A stretch of 64,000 bases of DNA, from assembly GCA_011525745.1 (NCBI GenBank), contig WYBU01000017.1, positions 26,756-90,755 of the forward strand, in the 5' to 3' direction. This DNA comes from Planctomycetaceae bacterium. GTDB lineage: Bacteria; Planctomycetota; Phycisphaerae; UBA1845; UTPLA1. A program made the translations under genes and the position numbers. The notes beneath the pieces were generated by a model. The model was not told where the DNA came from. It saw nothing but the letters and a program-made list of their open reading frames with translations, and did no database searches. Of the stretch, positions 1 through 8,964 are shown piece by piece (positions within the stretch are counted from its first letter, which is position 1; each line of letters opens with the position of its first letter).

Positions 1-624
1 TTCGACGATCAGCTCGCCGACGCGCAGGGCCGTCAGCGGCGTCTGCTCGGCGGGCTTGAGGATGATGGTGCAGCCGGCGGCCAGGGCGGGACCGAGCTTC
101 CAGGCCTGCATCAGCAGCGGGAAGTTCCACGGGATGATCTGCCCGCAGACGCCGACCGGCTCGTGCCGCGTGTAGCAGAAGTAGGGGCCGTTGATCGGAA
201 TGGTCTTGCCGTGAATCTTGTCGGTCCAGCCGGCGTAGTAGCGGTAGCAGGCGACGGTCAGCGGCAGATCGGCGGCCTTGGCGACGGCGTAGGGCTTGCC
301 GTTGTCGAGCGATTCGAGGCGGGCCAGTTCGTCGGCGTTCTGCTCGATCAGGTCAGCCAGGCGGTTGATCAGCGCGCCGCGCTTGCTGGCCGGCATCTTG
401 CGCCACTTGCTGCCGGAGTCGAAGGCGGCGCGGGCGGCCTTGACGGCCTTCTTGACGTCGGCGGCGTCGGACTCGGCGACCTGGCAGATGACGTCGCCGG
501 TGGCGGGGTTGATGGTTTCGAAGGTCTTGCCCGATTCGGCGTTGACCCATTCGTTGTTGATGAGCAGCTTGGTGGCGGAGACGTTGAGTTTCTTGTCACC
601 GGCGGTCAATGTGGCGGTCGCCAT
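1..624 (-). CDS. NAD(P)-dependent aldehyde dehydrogenase, N-terminal part (runs off the window)
   Basis: 208 residues are visible. The gene starts at the ATG at 622-624 and continues past base 1, so the catalytic Cys/Glu region is not in the window. The visible part is the N-terminal coenzyme-binding half of the ALDH superfamily: INNEWV near the start, ETINPATGD, then [19 protein letters not shown] and a Lys-containing LKPAEQTP, which are hallmark NAD-site motifs. The family oxidises aldehydes to carboxylic acids in the cytoplasm. The spacing of the motifs resembles class 1/2 (betaine- or acetaldehyde-type) enzymes, but the substrate cannot be decided from this fragment. A strong Shine-Dalgarno (AGGAGG) supports the start. 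The gene appears to be monocistronic at its 5' end. Confidence 0.93.
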   Translation of the reverse strand, partial: MATATLTAGDKKLNVSATKLLINNEWVNAESGKTFETINPATGDVICQVAESDAADVKKAVKAARAAFDSGSKWRKMPASKRGALINRLADLIEQNADELARLESLDNGKPYAVAKAADLPLTVACYRYYAGWTDKIHGKTIPINGPYFCYTRHEPVGVCGQIIPWNFPLLMQAWKLGPALAAGCTIILKPAEQTPLTALRVGELIVE

Positions 625-631
625 GGCGGAT

Positions 632-637
632 CCTCCT
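632..637 (-). promoter_or_regulatory. ribosome binding site of the aldehyde dehydrogenase gene
   Basis: A full AGGAGG (plus strand CCTCCT) lies 7 bases upstream of the ATG at 624. It is the most canonical Shine-Dalgarno near a start in this part of the window and fixes the start codon. Confidence 0.8.
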
Positions 638-861
638 CAAATGGTTGTCCGATCGGAAATGCGGCCCTGTAAGCGTGGCTCAGCCGGGGGATTATAACGC
701 GGGGCGGGTGAAATGCAGGGGGGCTGTGACAAGGGTTGTTGGGGATGCGGGAAAGGATTCCCGCGGGAACCAGGTGCGGGAAGGGATTCGCGCACCGGCG
801 AAGAAAAAGGGATTTCCGCAACAGCGGAGAGCAGGGCAAGGTCGGTGGTCGCGTTAGAAAC

Positions 862-900
862 CTATCATCGGGAACCCACCGCTTTGCGGTGCGCCAATCT
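862..900. repeat. dispersed palindromic repeat (ACCCACCGC/GCGGTGGG family), copy 1
   Basis: The sequence reads ATCATCGGGAACCCACCGC followed by TTTGCGGTGCGCC. It is a degenerate copy of a hairpin repeat also present at about 1735-1772, 7345-7380 and 8686-8723. The family begins with ATCATCG and has the core CCCACCGC-4 nt-GCGGTGGG. It lies in the gap between the uppS stop and the aldehyde dehydrogenase start, which otherwise holds nothing I recognise. Confidence 0.6.
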
Positions 901-905
901 GTGCA

Positions 906-1664
906 TCAGGCGTCGCCGACGGCGCCGAAGCGGCGCTGGCGGGCGGCGTAGGCCCTGAGGGCTTCGTGCAGGTGTTCGCGGTGGAAATCGGGCCAGTGGG
1001 TGTCGGTGACGTACAATTCCGAGTAGCTGATCTGCCACAGCAGGAAGTTGCTGACGCGCAGCTCGCCGGAGGTGCGGATGAGCAGATCGGGATCGGGCAG
1101 GCCGGCGGTGTAGAGCGATTCGCTGATGAGCGATTCGTCGATTTCGTCGGGCCGAAGTTCGCCATGGGCGACACGATCGGCGATGCGCTGCACGGCATCG
1201 ACCAGCTCGGCGCGCGAGGCGTAGTTCAGCGCCAGACAAAGCGTCATGCCGCGGTTGTTTCGTGACAGCTCGGTCGTGCGGTCCAGCTCGGCCAGCACCT
1301 GCTCGGGCAGTACCTCGCGACGGCCGATCTGGCGGAAGCGCACGTCGTTCTCCATGATGGTTTCGCGCTCGGAGATCAGATAACGATAATAAAGGTCCAT
1401 CAGGTGGGCGACCTCGTCGAGCGGGCGCTTCCAGTTTTCGAGGCTGAAGCTGTAGAGCGTCAGGCAGCCGATGCCGAGGCGGGCGCATTCGGTGACGATC
1501 TCGCGGACGATGATGGCGCCTTCTTCGTGGCCCTGAACGCGCGGCAGGCCGCGCTGCCTGGCCCAGCGTCCGTTGCCGTCCATGATGATGGCGACGTGAC
1601 GCGGGAGCTGGTCGGGCGTCAGGCCAAGGACGGTTCTCGGATCGAGGGGCGGTTGGCGGGGCAT
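906..1664 (-). CDS. uppS: Isoprenyl transferase / undecaprenyl diphosphate synthase
   Basis: 252 residues, normal for the family. The enzyme condenses isopentenyl diphosphate onto farnesyl diphosphate in cis to make the C55 lipid carrier for peptidoglycan and O-antigen precursors. The conserved motifs are all present: HVAIIMDGNGRWA at about residue 23 with the catalytic Asp, GHEEGA, TLYSFSLENWKRP, and the C-terminal DLLIRTSGELRVSNFLLWQ with the substrate-binding Arg residues and YSEL. In many genomes cdsA and dxr follow uppS. Here it stands alone, convergent with nothing and separated from purA by a repeat-bearing gap. Confidence 0.96.
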   Translation of the reverse strand: MPRQPPLDPRTVLGLTPDQLPRHVAIIMDGNGRWARQRGLPRVQGHEEGAIIVREIVTECARLGIGCLTLYSFSLENWKRPLDEVAHLMDLYYRYLISERETIMENDVRFRQIGRREVLPEQVLAELDRTTELSRNNRGMTLCLALNYASRAELVDAVQRIADRVAHGELRPDEIDESLISESLYTAGLPDPDLLIRTSGELRVSNFLLWQISYSELYVTDTHWPDFHREHLHEALRAYAARQRRFGAVGDA

Positions 1665-1734
1665 TCGGGCACTCGCGTTGTCAGAGGCGCGGGAAGGGAT
1701 TCCCGCGGAAAGTCGGGGCGTGAGTCTCCGCTCC

Positions 1735-1772
1735 CATCATCGTCAACCCACCGCAACGCGGCGGGCCACCCG
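1735..1772. repeat. dispersed palindromic repeat (CCCACCGC/GCGGTGGG family), copy 2
   Basis: ATCATCGTCAACCCACCGCA is followed by ACGCGGCGGGCCACC. It forms a short GC-rich hairpin in the uppS-purA gap and shares its flanking ATCATCG and GGGCCACCC with the copies at 7345 and 8686. Confidence 0.65.
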
Positions 1773-1799
1773 AGCGAGTGGGCCACCCGAGCGGGGGGA

Positions 1800-3119
1800 C
1801 TACGCGCGCGGCAGACCACCTGGTCGGTGCAACGTTGCCGCGCGGTCGGCGCCGACGCTGACCAGCGTGATCGGCGCGCCGATCAGCGCTTCGAGCCGCT
1901 CTACGTACCGACGGGCGGCGGCGGGCAGTTGTTCGCACGAATCCCACGAAACGGCGGTGGCCTGCCAGCCGGGCAGCGTTTCGTACACCGGCTCGACCTC
2001 GTTCAGTACGCGCACGTTGGGCGTGAAGTAGTCGAGCACGCGTCCGCGGTAGCGATAGCCGGTGCAGACGTTGACTTCGCTCAGGCCCGCCAGCGTGTCC
2101 AGATGCATCAGGGCCACTTCGGTGATGCCGCCCAGCATGACGCTGTAGCGCGCCGCAAACGCGTCGAACCAGCCGCAGCGGCGCGGCCGGCCGGTCGTGG
2201 TGCCGAACTCCTGGCCGCGTTCGCGGATGTAGCGGCCGATGTCGTTCTGCTGCTCGGTGGGAAACGGCCCGCTGCCGACGCGCGTGCAGTAGGCCTTGAT
2301 GACGCCGACGTAGCTGTGCACGGTGCGGGCCGGGACGCCGGCGCCGGCGGCGACGCCGGTGGCGCTGCAATTGCTGCTGGTGACGAACGGGAACGTGCCG
2401 TGGTCGATGTCCAGCAGCGTGCCCTGGGCGCCTTCGAACAGCAGGCGCTTTCCCTCGGCGGCGGCCTGGTGCAGCAGGTGCGTGGTGTCGGTGACGCTGG
2501 GCGCACATCGCGCGGCGAAGCCCAGGTACGTGTCGGCGATTTCGTCGGGATCGAGCGGCTGTTTGTCGTCGTAGAGCGCGGCAAAGAGCCGGTTCTTGAC
2601 GGCGGTGACTTCGCGCAGCTTCTGGCGGAACGCATCCGCCTCGAGCAGGTCGCCGACGCGAAAGGCCATCGAGCGCTGCATCTTGTCGGCGTAACAGGGA
2701 CCGATGCCGCGCGAGGTGGTTCCCAGTTTGCGGCCGGAATCGAGTGCGGCTTCGGACAGCGAGTCCTGCTTCTTATGGTAGGGCATGACGAGATGGGCGC
2801 GGTCGGAGATGCGCAGCTTCTCCTGCACGGGCACGCCGCGCGCGGTCAGGCCGTCGATCTCGCGCACCAGGGTCTCGGGATCGAGCACGACGCCGGCGGC
2901 GATGACGCAGGTGACGTTGGGCCGCAGGATGCCGCTGGGGACGAGGTGCAGGGCGAATTTCTGGTCGCCGATGCGAACGGTGTGGCCGGCGTTGGCGCCG
3001 CCGGCGTAGCGCACGACGACGTCGAAGTGCTCGGTCAGCACGTCGACGATCTTGCCTTTTCCCTCGTCGCCCCATTGCAGCCCGACGACGCAAGTGTTGC
3101 CCAGTTGCTGGAAGTTCAT
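1800..3119 (-). CDS. purA: Adenylosuccinate synthetase
   Basis: 439 residues, the usual length. It catalyses IMP + Asp + GTP to adenylosuccinate, the first committed step to AMP. Diagnostic motifs are WGDEGKGKIVD near the N terminus (GTP/IMP site with the catalytic Asp), GGANAGHTV, the IMP loop GTTSRGIGPCY, GTLLDIDHGTFPFVTSSN and TTGRPRRCGWFDA. The chosen ATG at 3117-3119 gives the family's normal start (NFQQLGNTCVVGLQWGDEG). An in-frame start 21 codons upstream would add an unrelated extension. GGAG about 10 bases upstream could serve as the Shine-Dalgarno. The gene is monocistronic by position, with an 8-bp-arm hairpin in its leader. Confidence 0.97.
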   Translation of the reverse strand: MNFQQLGNTCVVGLQWGDEGKGKIVDVLTEHFDVVVRYAGGANAGHTVRIGDQKFALHLVPSGILRPNVTCVIAAGVVLDPETLVREIDGLTARGVPVQEKLRISDRAHLVMPYHKKQDSLSEAALDSGRKLGTTSRGIGPCYADKMQRSMAFRVGDLLEADAFRQKLREVTAVKNRLFAALYDDKQPLDPDEIADTYLGFAARCAPSVTDTTHLLHQAAAEGKRLLFEGAQGTLLDIDHGTFPFVTSSNCSATGVAAGAGVPARTVHSYVGVIKAYCTRVGSGPFPTEQQNDIGRYIRERGQEFGTTTGRPRRCGWFDAFAARYSVMLGGITEVALMHLDTLAGLSEVNVCTGYRYRGRVLDYFTPNVRVLNEVEPVYETLPGWQATAVSWDSCEQLPAAARRYVERLEALIGAPITLVSVGADRAATLHRPGGLPRA

Positions 3120-3132
3120 GATCCGCCCGACT

Positions 3133-3158
3133 CCGGAAACACATCGCTTCGTTTCCGG
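3133..3158 (-). promoter_or_regulatory. inverted repeat in the purA leader
   Basis: Perfect 8-base arms CCGGAAAC (3133-3140) and GTTTCCGG (3151-3158) with a 10-base loop lie 14-39 bases upstream of the purA ATG. A TATGAT hexamer about 5 bases further upstream on the minus strand could be a -10 element, though no convincing -35 is seen. This could be an operator or an mRNA hairpin that partly buries the GGAG. No purine riboswitch is recognised. Confidence 0.35.
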
Positions 3159-3329
3159 GATCATCATAGCGTCGGACGGCACGCGCGGGGCGGTGGTTGA
3201 ATCAGGTTGCTTTACGAGCGCGCCGGCTGGTGCACGGCCAAGCCTTTTTGAAGGTTCGATAGGACGGGCGGGACGCCCGTACCACCCATACCTGTACCAC
3301 CCCTTCGCGTACCACCCAAACGACTCGAA

Positions 3330-4727
3330 TTACGCGCTTGCAGTCGTGTTTCGCTGATTTGCGCCCGCAAGCCCGTGCGCGGATGAGCGGGACGGCAGAC
3401 CCAGCAGCGACATCGCCAGCAGCGTCGGGGCGATCTGCAACATGGTGCGGTCGAAGGTCCAGCCGTTGACGGCGAAAGCGGCGTTGTCGGTGAACAGGAA
3501 TACGCCCAGGACAAAGCCGGAAAGCGCCAGCGCGTGCAGCACCGGCAGCCATTGCTTCCGTCGCGCCAGGCGAAAGGCGGCGATCGCAACGGTCGGTGTC
3601 AGGAACCACCAGAGCAGGTTCCACGTGTCCCAGGTGAACAGGCGCTGGCGGATGGCGGGCAGCGCTTCGGGACGCCAGCCGATGCCGCGCAGTTCGCGCG
3701 CGACGTAGGACAAGTCGGCCGTGCGGGCGAGCAGCCAGGCAATCAGCACGACGAGCAGCGCCGACGCAATGCGCCGCCCAAGCGAGCGATCGTCGCGCTG
3801 GAGAATGGCGGCCGACGCCAGCAGCACGCAGTAGGGCAGCCCTTCGCGTTTCAGCAGGACGCAGAAAAGTAAGTTGGCAAGCATGACGGCCGTCCAGGCG
3901 CGGCGTTGAGCGGATTGCGTCGCTTCCCACCCGGCCAGCGACGCGGCGGCCAGGTGCGCGGCCAGCAGCAGATCGGCGTAGCCGCCGCGCACGGCGTGAA
4001 CGCCGATGATCGGCACGCTCGCAAGCAGGTACGCCGCCGGCAGGCCGACGTCCGTTCTGAACCGCCGCGCGGCCCAGCCGCCGATCAGCGCGATCAGTGC
4101 GACGTAATGCGCCGGCCAGATCAAGTGAGCGATGGTTTCATCCCAGCCGCCGCGCAGCAGCGCCGGCCACACGGCCAGCATGGGCATTCCGAGCGGGTAG
4201 CTCACGCGTCCGCCGCCGAGATAGAAGGGATCGGCGGGGTCGAGCGGCACGCGGCCGAGTTCGGCGATCACCCTGGCGCGAAGGAACCAGTTTTCGTAGG
4301 CGTCGGTCATGCGTTCGGGGACGACGGCGGCGTCGGCGACGACCCAGACGATGCGCGATGTCAACATCAGTCCGAGCAACAGACGAAGCATCATCCGGGC
4401 GGCGGATGGCGACGAAAGGCGGGGGGCGGTTTGCGGTGATGGAGTGTCGGAAATTAGCGGTGACTTTCGGCGCTGTCGCGACTGTCGAACCCAGCCGGCC
4501 GCAACGAACGCAACGACGACGCAGGCCGGCGCCCAGGCGACACCGGCCCCCGTCAGCGCCAGCCCCGCGCGGCCGATCAGGACCATGATCGTCGACAGCA
4601 GCGCCGCGCCGAGCAGCCACGCCAGCGCCCATCGCTCAAACACGTTGAGATGGCGCGGACCAAAGGCCCACACGGCGATTCGGCCGAGCAGCAGGGGAAC
4701 GCCCAGGCCCATCAGCAGAAGCGTCAT
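3330..4727 (-). CDS. Polytopic membrane protein, glycosyltransferase-39/ArnT-like (uncharacterised)
   Basis: 465 residues with roughly 10-12 hydrophobic segments, starting with MTLLLMGLGVPLLLGRIAVW. The acidic pair in YENWFLRARVIAEL after the third segment, and the WPALLRGG and PHYVAL-type loops, resemble lipid-linked-sugar (GT39/GT83 type) transferases, but I cannot see a complete catalytic DE loop. I therefore leave the function open. The ATG overlaps the TGA of the upstream membrane protein (ATGA, 4724-4727), so the two are translationally coupled and probably work together. The gene ends at TAA 3330-3332. Confidence 0.75.
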   Translation of the reverse strand: MTLLLMGLGVPLLLGRIAVWAFGPRHLNVFERWALAWLLGAALLSTIMVLIGRAGLALTGAGVAWAPACVVVAFVAAGWVRQSRQRRKSPLISDTPSPQTAPRLSSPSAARMMLRLLLGLMLTSRIVWVVADAAVVPERMTDAYENWFLRARVIAELGRVPLDPADPFYLGGGRVSYPLGMPMLAVWPALLRGGWDETIAHLIWPAHYVALIALIGGWAARRFRTDVGLPAAYLLASVPIIGVHAVRGGYADLLLAAHLAAASLAGWEATQSAQRRAWTAVMLANLLFCVLLKREGLPYCVLLASAAILQRDDRSLGRRIASALLVVLIAWLLARTADLSYVARELRGIGWRPEALPAIRQRLFTWDTWNLLWWFLTPTVAIAAFRLARRKQWLPVLHALALSGFVLGVFLFTDNAAFAVNGWTFDRTMLQIAPTLLAMSLLGLPSRSSAHGLAGANQRNTTASA

Positions 4728-5950
4728 GCGCCAACCATCCGGGCGATCAGGATTCCGGCCGCCGGATCGTCGGCGACGTGAACGGCGGGCAGCCAGCCGG
4801 GGGCGCGCACCGTGCCGGTTGTGGCATCGATCTCGACGAGGCGGCGGTCGAGCACGAGCAGGTACTTCGCCTGCCGCGGCGGCACACGCGGCTGAAGCGG
4901 ATCGAGATTGACCTGAACCCATCGCGGCGAGAGCAGATAGCGCAGGCGCGAATCGCCGTAGTGACGGACTGTCTGAGACGATTCGGACGCGGTCACGAGA
5001 TTGCCGCCGATGACGGCATAAACCGCGCCGGGCGGGAGGTGTTGGCGGGCCAGCTCCGCCATGTGCGCGATGGCCGGAGGCCACAGGCGGGCTTCGAGGT
5101 CCGCCGAATCCGCGCCGCCGAAGCGATCGCGGTCGGCCGCGTACTGCCGCGTTTGCGCCCAGGCCCAGCGTGCATCGTTGAGCAGCCAGGCGGCGAGCAA
5201 CAGCGTGAGCAGGACCGTGGGGCGGATGTCCCAACGGCGGGCCGACGCGATGAGTCCGTATGCGCCGGCCGCCAGCACGATCAGCAGCGCCAGCAGCGCG
5301 TTGGGGCTGTAGCCGAGCACGTGCGGCGCGCGAATGGTGTTGATCGTGGCCGGGCCGATCGGCTCGCGATGCCACCACTGCCGCCAGAGCATGGCGGCGG
5401 TTTCGCCGCCGCGAGCGGCGGGCAAGTCCAGCGAGATTCCCTGGAGCGGCGCGCCGACGCCGTCGAGCGTCCAATCGATTCGGCGGATGCGGCCTTTCCA
5501 CGCGGGATGAAGGGGCAGATCGAGCGCGGCGAACCGCACGCGCGGAATCGCGGCGAACGGATCGTCGACGCGCAGACAGCGGATGCGATAGTCGTTCGGA
5601 TCGCCGGCGCGCCGCCAGGCGAAGGTACAGGATATATTATGACTTGATTTGTCCGCCGCGAAGCTCAACGTGGCGGTGGGGCAGCGATCGGCGGAGAGGT
5701 CGAGGTCGGGGCCGGCGACGGCCACGCGACCCTGTGCGTCGGGAGCGATGGAAAACGGCTCGGTTGGCGCCGTTTGCCGCGCGGGCACGATGGATCCGGC
5801 ATGTACTTCCCAGCCGTCGCCCAAAGCCTGAAGATCAAGTGCAACACCAGGCAAATCGTTCGGTGATCGCCACGGCGCCCGCAGCATGGCGGCGGCGGCC
5901 AGCGTCGCGGCGCCGCACAGCAGCATCGTCAATATTCGGCGACGGTTCAT
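4724..5950 (-). CDS. Membrane-anchored hypothetical protein, coupled to a GT39-like partner
   Basis: About 408 residues from the ATG at 5948-5950 (MNRRRILTMLLCGAATLAAA), which puts a positively charged n-region directly before a hydrophobic segment. An in-frame start 17 codons upstream exists but adds only arginine-rich sequence. An exported beta-rich middle part (about residues 30-200) is followed by two hydrophobic segments (NALLALLIVLAAGAYGLIAS and a second after a short charged loop) and a C-terminal soluble region with PGAVYAVIGGNLVTASESSQ and KYLLVLDRRLVEID. I recognise no family. Its TGA overlaps the next ATG, so it forms a two-gene operon with the polytopic protein downstream. Confidence 0.72.
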   Translation of the reverse strand: MNRRRILTMLLCGAATLAAAAMLRAPWRSPNDLPGVALDLQALGDGWEVHAGSIVPARQTAPTEPFSIAPDAQGRVAVAGPDLDLSADRCPTATLSFAADKSSHNISCTFAWRRAGDPNDYRIRCLRVDDPFAAIPRVRFAALDLPLHPAWKGRIRRIDWTLDGVGAPLQGISLDLPAARGGETAAMLWRQWWHREPIGPATINTIRAPHVLGYSPNALLALLIVLAAGAYGLIASARRWDIRPTVLLTLLLAAWLLNDARWAWAQTRQYAADRDRFGGADSADLEARLWPPAIAHMAELARQHLPPGAVYAVIGGNLVTASESSQTVRHYGDSRLRYLLSPRWVQVNLDPLQPRVPPRQAKYLLVLDRRLVEIDATTGTVRAPGWLPAVHVADDPAAGILIARMVGA

Positions 5951-6221
5951 GGAACGGCGTCTCGCGGTTGCGACGCGCCGCATTATACGGGCGCTTGTCA
6001 CGTGCGATGAGGGTTCGTACAGTGGCGATTTCGAGCAGGGAGACGGGAACAGGGAACGGAAGCGCGGCCCAGCGCAGGCCGCGCCGCCAACTCAATTTGT
6101 GACGGGAAAAGGCACGGAGGCGCGGAGGGGAAGCAAGAGCCGAAAGTCGAAATAACACGCCAAGACCGGGAAGAATGAAGGCAGCAGGAGCGTACGAAAA
6201 TCCAGCGCGGGAGGATGGGGC

Positions 6222-7232
6222 ATGTTCATGATCGGGCGACATTGTGTATCCGTAAACTCCCCGCTGTGGCGGGGCCGGGCGCGGCCGGCGCTTCTCCCTA
6301 TGTGCGTTTTGCTGGCCGTGATCGGAACGACGGGCGGGTGCAAGCAGGATGCGCCCGAGAAACCGTCGCCCGAGGCGGCCCCCGCGGCTGACAAACCCGT
6401 TGCGATGAAGACCGTCGGCGTGTCGCTGCTGACGCAGCAACACGACTTCTACAAGGACCTCGAAGGCGCGATGCGCGCGGCGGCCGGTGAACGCGGGCTG
6501 AAGCTGATCATCCATTCGGCGGAGTTCGATCCGGCGCGGCAGACGGCACAGGTCGAGGACTTCATCACGCAGAAGGTCTCGGCGATCGTGGTCTGCCCGT
6601 GCGACTCGGTCGGCGTCGTGCAAATCATCAAGCGAGCCTACGCGGCGGGAATTCCGGCGTTCACGGCGGACATCGCGGCGGCGGGCGGGGAGGTCATCGC
6701 CCACATCGCCTCGGACAACGTGCAGGGCGGTCGGCTGGCGGCGCGGACGATGGCGGCGCATCTGGACGGGAAAGGGGAGATCGTGGTGATCGATCATCCC
6801 GAGGTGGCGTCGGTGCAGGACCGCGTGCGGGGATTCGTCGAGGAGATCGCGAAACATCCAGAGATCAAGATCATCGACCGCCCCAGCGCGGGCGGGATGC
6901 GCGACAAGGCCTACGCCGTGGCGGAGAACATGCTTCAGTCGCGGCCGAACCTGAAGGGCATCTTCGGCATCAACGACGATTCGGCGCTGGGGGCGCTGCG
7001 GGCGGTGGGCAATCGCGACGTGATCATCATCGGCTACGACGCGACGCCCGAAGCGCGCGAGGCGATCCGCAAGGGGACGGCGCTGAAGGCCGACGTTGTG
7101 CAGTATCCCGATCGCATCGGCCGGCGGACGATCGAGGCGGTGGCGGATCATCTGGAAGGCAAGCCGGTGGAGAAGATCATTCCGATCGAGGTGGGGATCG
7201 TGGACCAGGCGAGTTTGAGCGGCGGAGCGTAA
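6222..7232 (+). CDS. Sugar-type ABC transporter substrate-binding lipoprotein (RbsB-like)
   Basis: 336 residues. A type 1 periplasmic binding protein (LacI/RbsB fold) that should capture a sugar or related ligand outside the inner membrane. A long n-region and hydrophobic segment end in a lipobox (GTTGGC, Cys40), so it is probably a lipoprotein. The mature part has the family pattern VGVSLLTQQHDFYKDLEGA, AIVVCPCDSVGVVQIIKRA, GIPAFTADIAA, IASDNVQGG and GIFGINDDSALGALRAV. Shine-Dalgarno GGGAGG at 6209-6214 fits the ATG. The matching ATPase and permease lie 1.7 kb downstream on the same strand, separated by a secreted-protein gene and repeats. I cannot name the ligand. Confidence 0.9.
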   Translation: MFMIGRHCVSVNSPLWRGRARPALLPMCVLLAVIGTTGGCKQDAPEKPSPEAAPAADKPVAMKTVGVSLLTQQHDFYKDLEGAMRAAAGERGLKLIIHSAEFDPARQTAQVEDFITQKVSAIVVCPCDSVGVVQIIKRAYAAGIPAFTADIAAAGGEVIAHIASDNVQGGRLAARTMAAHLDGKGEIVVIDHPEVASVQDRVRGFVEEIAKHPEIKIIDRPSAGGMRDKAYAVAENMLQSRPNLKGIFGINDDSALGALRAVGNRDVIIIGYDATPEAREAIRKGTALKADVVQYPDRIGRRTIEAVADHLEGKPVEKIIPIEVGIVDQASLSGGA

Positions 7233-7617
7233 TGCCGTCGGCGCTGACGCACGAAGCTCGGACGGATGGCGTTCAACACCGCCGGGCGGGTACGCTTGAA
7301 CGTGCAGCCCGATCCTCGCATCAAAGGATATTAACCAGCAATCCCATCATCGTGACCCCACCGCAACGCGGTGGGCCACCCGAGTTGGTTCGAGTCGCAC
7401 GCGCCGGCGCGTCGGTGGGGCGTCGTTTAGAGAACGACCCCGGCGCTTGGGCCTGGCGCCCGGAGCAGAAGCGCTTGCGCTGGGTGCTCGGAGCCGAGGC
7501 CCGCGGCCGCGCGACGCTTGTTTTCTTTTCCACATCAGGCGATAAGATGCCGCCGTGCGCTCCGAAGAGACGCACGCATTTCCTCGCACCAGGGCCGAAC
7601 GCCCGGAAAGGAACAAT
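7233..7617. repeat. gene-free stretch with a palindromic repeat (copy 3) and degenerate GC-rich repeats
   Basis: 385 bases between the binding protein and the secreted protein gene. At 7345-7380 it holds a clear copy of the dispersed hairpin: CATCATCGTGACCCCACCGC then AACGCGGTGGGCCACC. After it come degenerate units of the type GGCGCTTG...CGGAGC, also found near 8820 and 25010. TTGTTT at about 7519 and GATAAG 17 bases later could be a weak promoter for the next gene. Confidence 0.6.
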
Positions 7618-8556
7618 ATGTCCCGTCAAGCTGTCGTTTGCTGCGCGCTGATTCTCTGCACGACGTCGACTGTCCATGGCATTGCGATTCCGTTCACCGC
7701 CACCGGCGCCGACAAGGACGATCCGAATCTGGTGGCGCAGGTGACGGCGTTTCGCGTGTTGCTGGGCGATCTGAACGCCAACGATCCAACGACGTTCAGC
7801 AGCGGCCGGCGCGAGATCAACTGGGACGCCGTGCCGGAATCGTCGTCGTCGCCGAACGCGTTTGCCGGCAACTTCTTCAACGGCAGTACGACCGGGCGGG
7901 CGCGCGGCATCGTGTTCGATACGACCGGTACGGGCTTCGAGGTTAGCGCGAACGCAATCAATTCCACGGGGACGCCGGTCGAGTTCGGCAACATCAATCC
8001 CAACTATCCCAACGAATTCGGCGTGTTCAGCGCCCAAAAGCTTTTTGCGATCCTCGGGACGAACACGATGGAGATCACGTTCTTCACGGCCGGCGATCAA
8101 ACGACGCCGGCGACGGTCAACGGCTTCGGCGTGATCTTCACGGATGTCAATGACGGTATGAGCACCTACGTCGATTACTACGACGGGTGCGGAGCGCTGC
8201 TGCAACGCGTCTTTGCGCCGGCGGGCGAACAGGGGAGCGAATCGCTGTCGTTCGTGGGCGTGTTCTTCAGCGGGGGCGAGCGGGTGGCGCGTGTGGTGAT
8301 CACGTGCGGCTCGGCGGCGCTGGGGGCCAATGTCAATGACAACGGTGAAGACATCGTCGTGATGGATGACTTCATTTACGGCGAGCCGCAGGCGTCGGTG
8401 GATAGCGACGGGGACGGCGCGCCAAACGACTGCGATCTGTTTCCGGATTCGCCGCTGTGTGGCGCATCGCCCTGCGGTCCGGGGCTGGGGCTTTTCGGAT
8501 TCTTCGTGCCGGCGTTCGTGGGCGTGAGGTCGATGCGGCGGCGGCTTGTGAGGTAA
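7618..8556 (+). CDS. Secreted protein with C-terminal sorting-signal-like tail
   Basis: 312 residues from ATG 7618 (MSRQAVVCCALILCTTSTVHG), a typical signal peptide; GAAAGGAAC lies just upstream. The mature part is beta-rich and low in charge, rich in Asn, Gly and Thr, and contains phrases such as GVIFTDVNDG and FSGGERVARVVI seen in planctomycete PEP-CTERM-type proteins. A DSDGDGAPNDCD calcium-binding (thrombospondin type 3-like) loop precedes a C-terminal hydrophobic stretch (GLGLFGFFVPAFVGV) ending in RSMRRRLVR. That is the layout of an exosortase-type or similar sorting tail, though without a canonical VPEP. Role unknown. It sits between the parts of an ABC importer, which may be coincidental. 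Confidence 0.8.
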   Translation: MSRQAVVCCALILCTTSTVHGIAIPFTATGADKDDPNLVAQVTAFRVLLGDLNANDPTTFSSGRREINWDAVPESSSSPNAFAGNFFNGSTTGRARGIVFDTTGTGFEVSANAINSTGTPVEFGNINPNYPNEFGVFSAQKLFAILGTNTMEITFFTAGDQTTPATVNGFGVIFTDVNDGMSTYVDYYDGCGALLQRVFAPAGEQGSESLSFVGVFFSGGERVARVVITCGSAALGANVNDNGEDIVVMDDFIYGEPQASVDSDGDGAPNDCDLFPDSPLCGASPCGPGLGLFGFFVPAFVGVRSMRRRLVR

Positions 8557-8964
8557 GGCTCGCGCAAACCGCAGCCCGCAGCGCAAGCGGCCGGCTTCGC
8601 ATGTCATTCCCTCGCACGCGGGGATCCAGCCCGACGCGCGTGAGGTGGACCGGCGCCTGCGCGGGGGGACGGTTTCACTCAATACTTATCATCGTAGACC
8701 CACCGCTTCGCGGTGGGCCACCCAGGGGTCCGAGCCGCGAGCGCCCGTGCGTCGGTCATTCAGAGCCGCAAGCGCAGTCGCTGCGGTAATGCCGCGCCGC
8801 GAGGGTGACCCCGGCGCTTGCGCTTGGGGTTCGGATCAGACACGTGGGCGCTTGGGGCTCGGATCAAACGGCCACGGGCCAGCGCCCGGGGTTCGGATCA
8901 AACGGCCACGGGCCAGTGCACGGGGTTCTGATGCGAACGGAGGTTTGCGGTACAGTAACCGCCC
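8557..8964. repeat. gene-free stretch packed with repeats
   Basis: 408 bases. It contains three elements. At 8601-8632 there is a copy of a GTCATTCCCTCGCACGCGGGG-type palindrome. At 8686-8723 there is copy 4 of the CCCACCGC/GCGGTGGG hairpin family. At 8815-8937 there are degenerate tandem units around GGTTCGGATCA with AAACGGCCACGGGCC duplicated (about 8865 and 8899). No gene is supported here. Confidence 0.65.

Noticed and set aside
1404..3200. 598-codon plus-strand frame opposite uppS and purA
   Set aside because: It overlaps two clearly real minus-strand genes in antisense and has no protein-like features.
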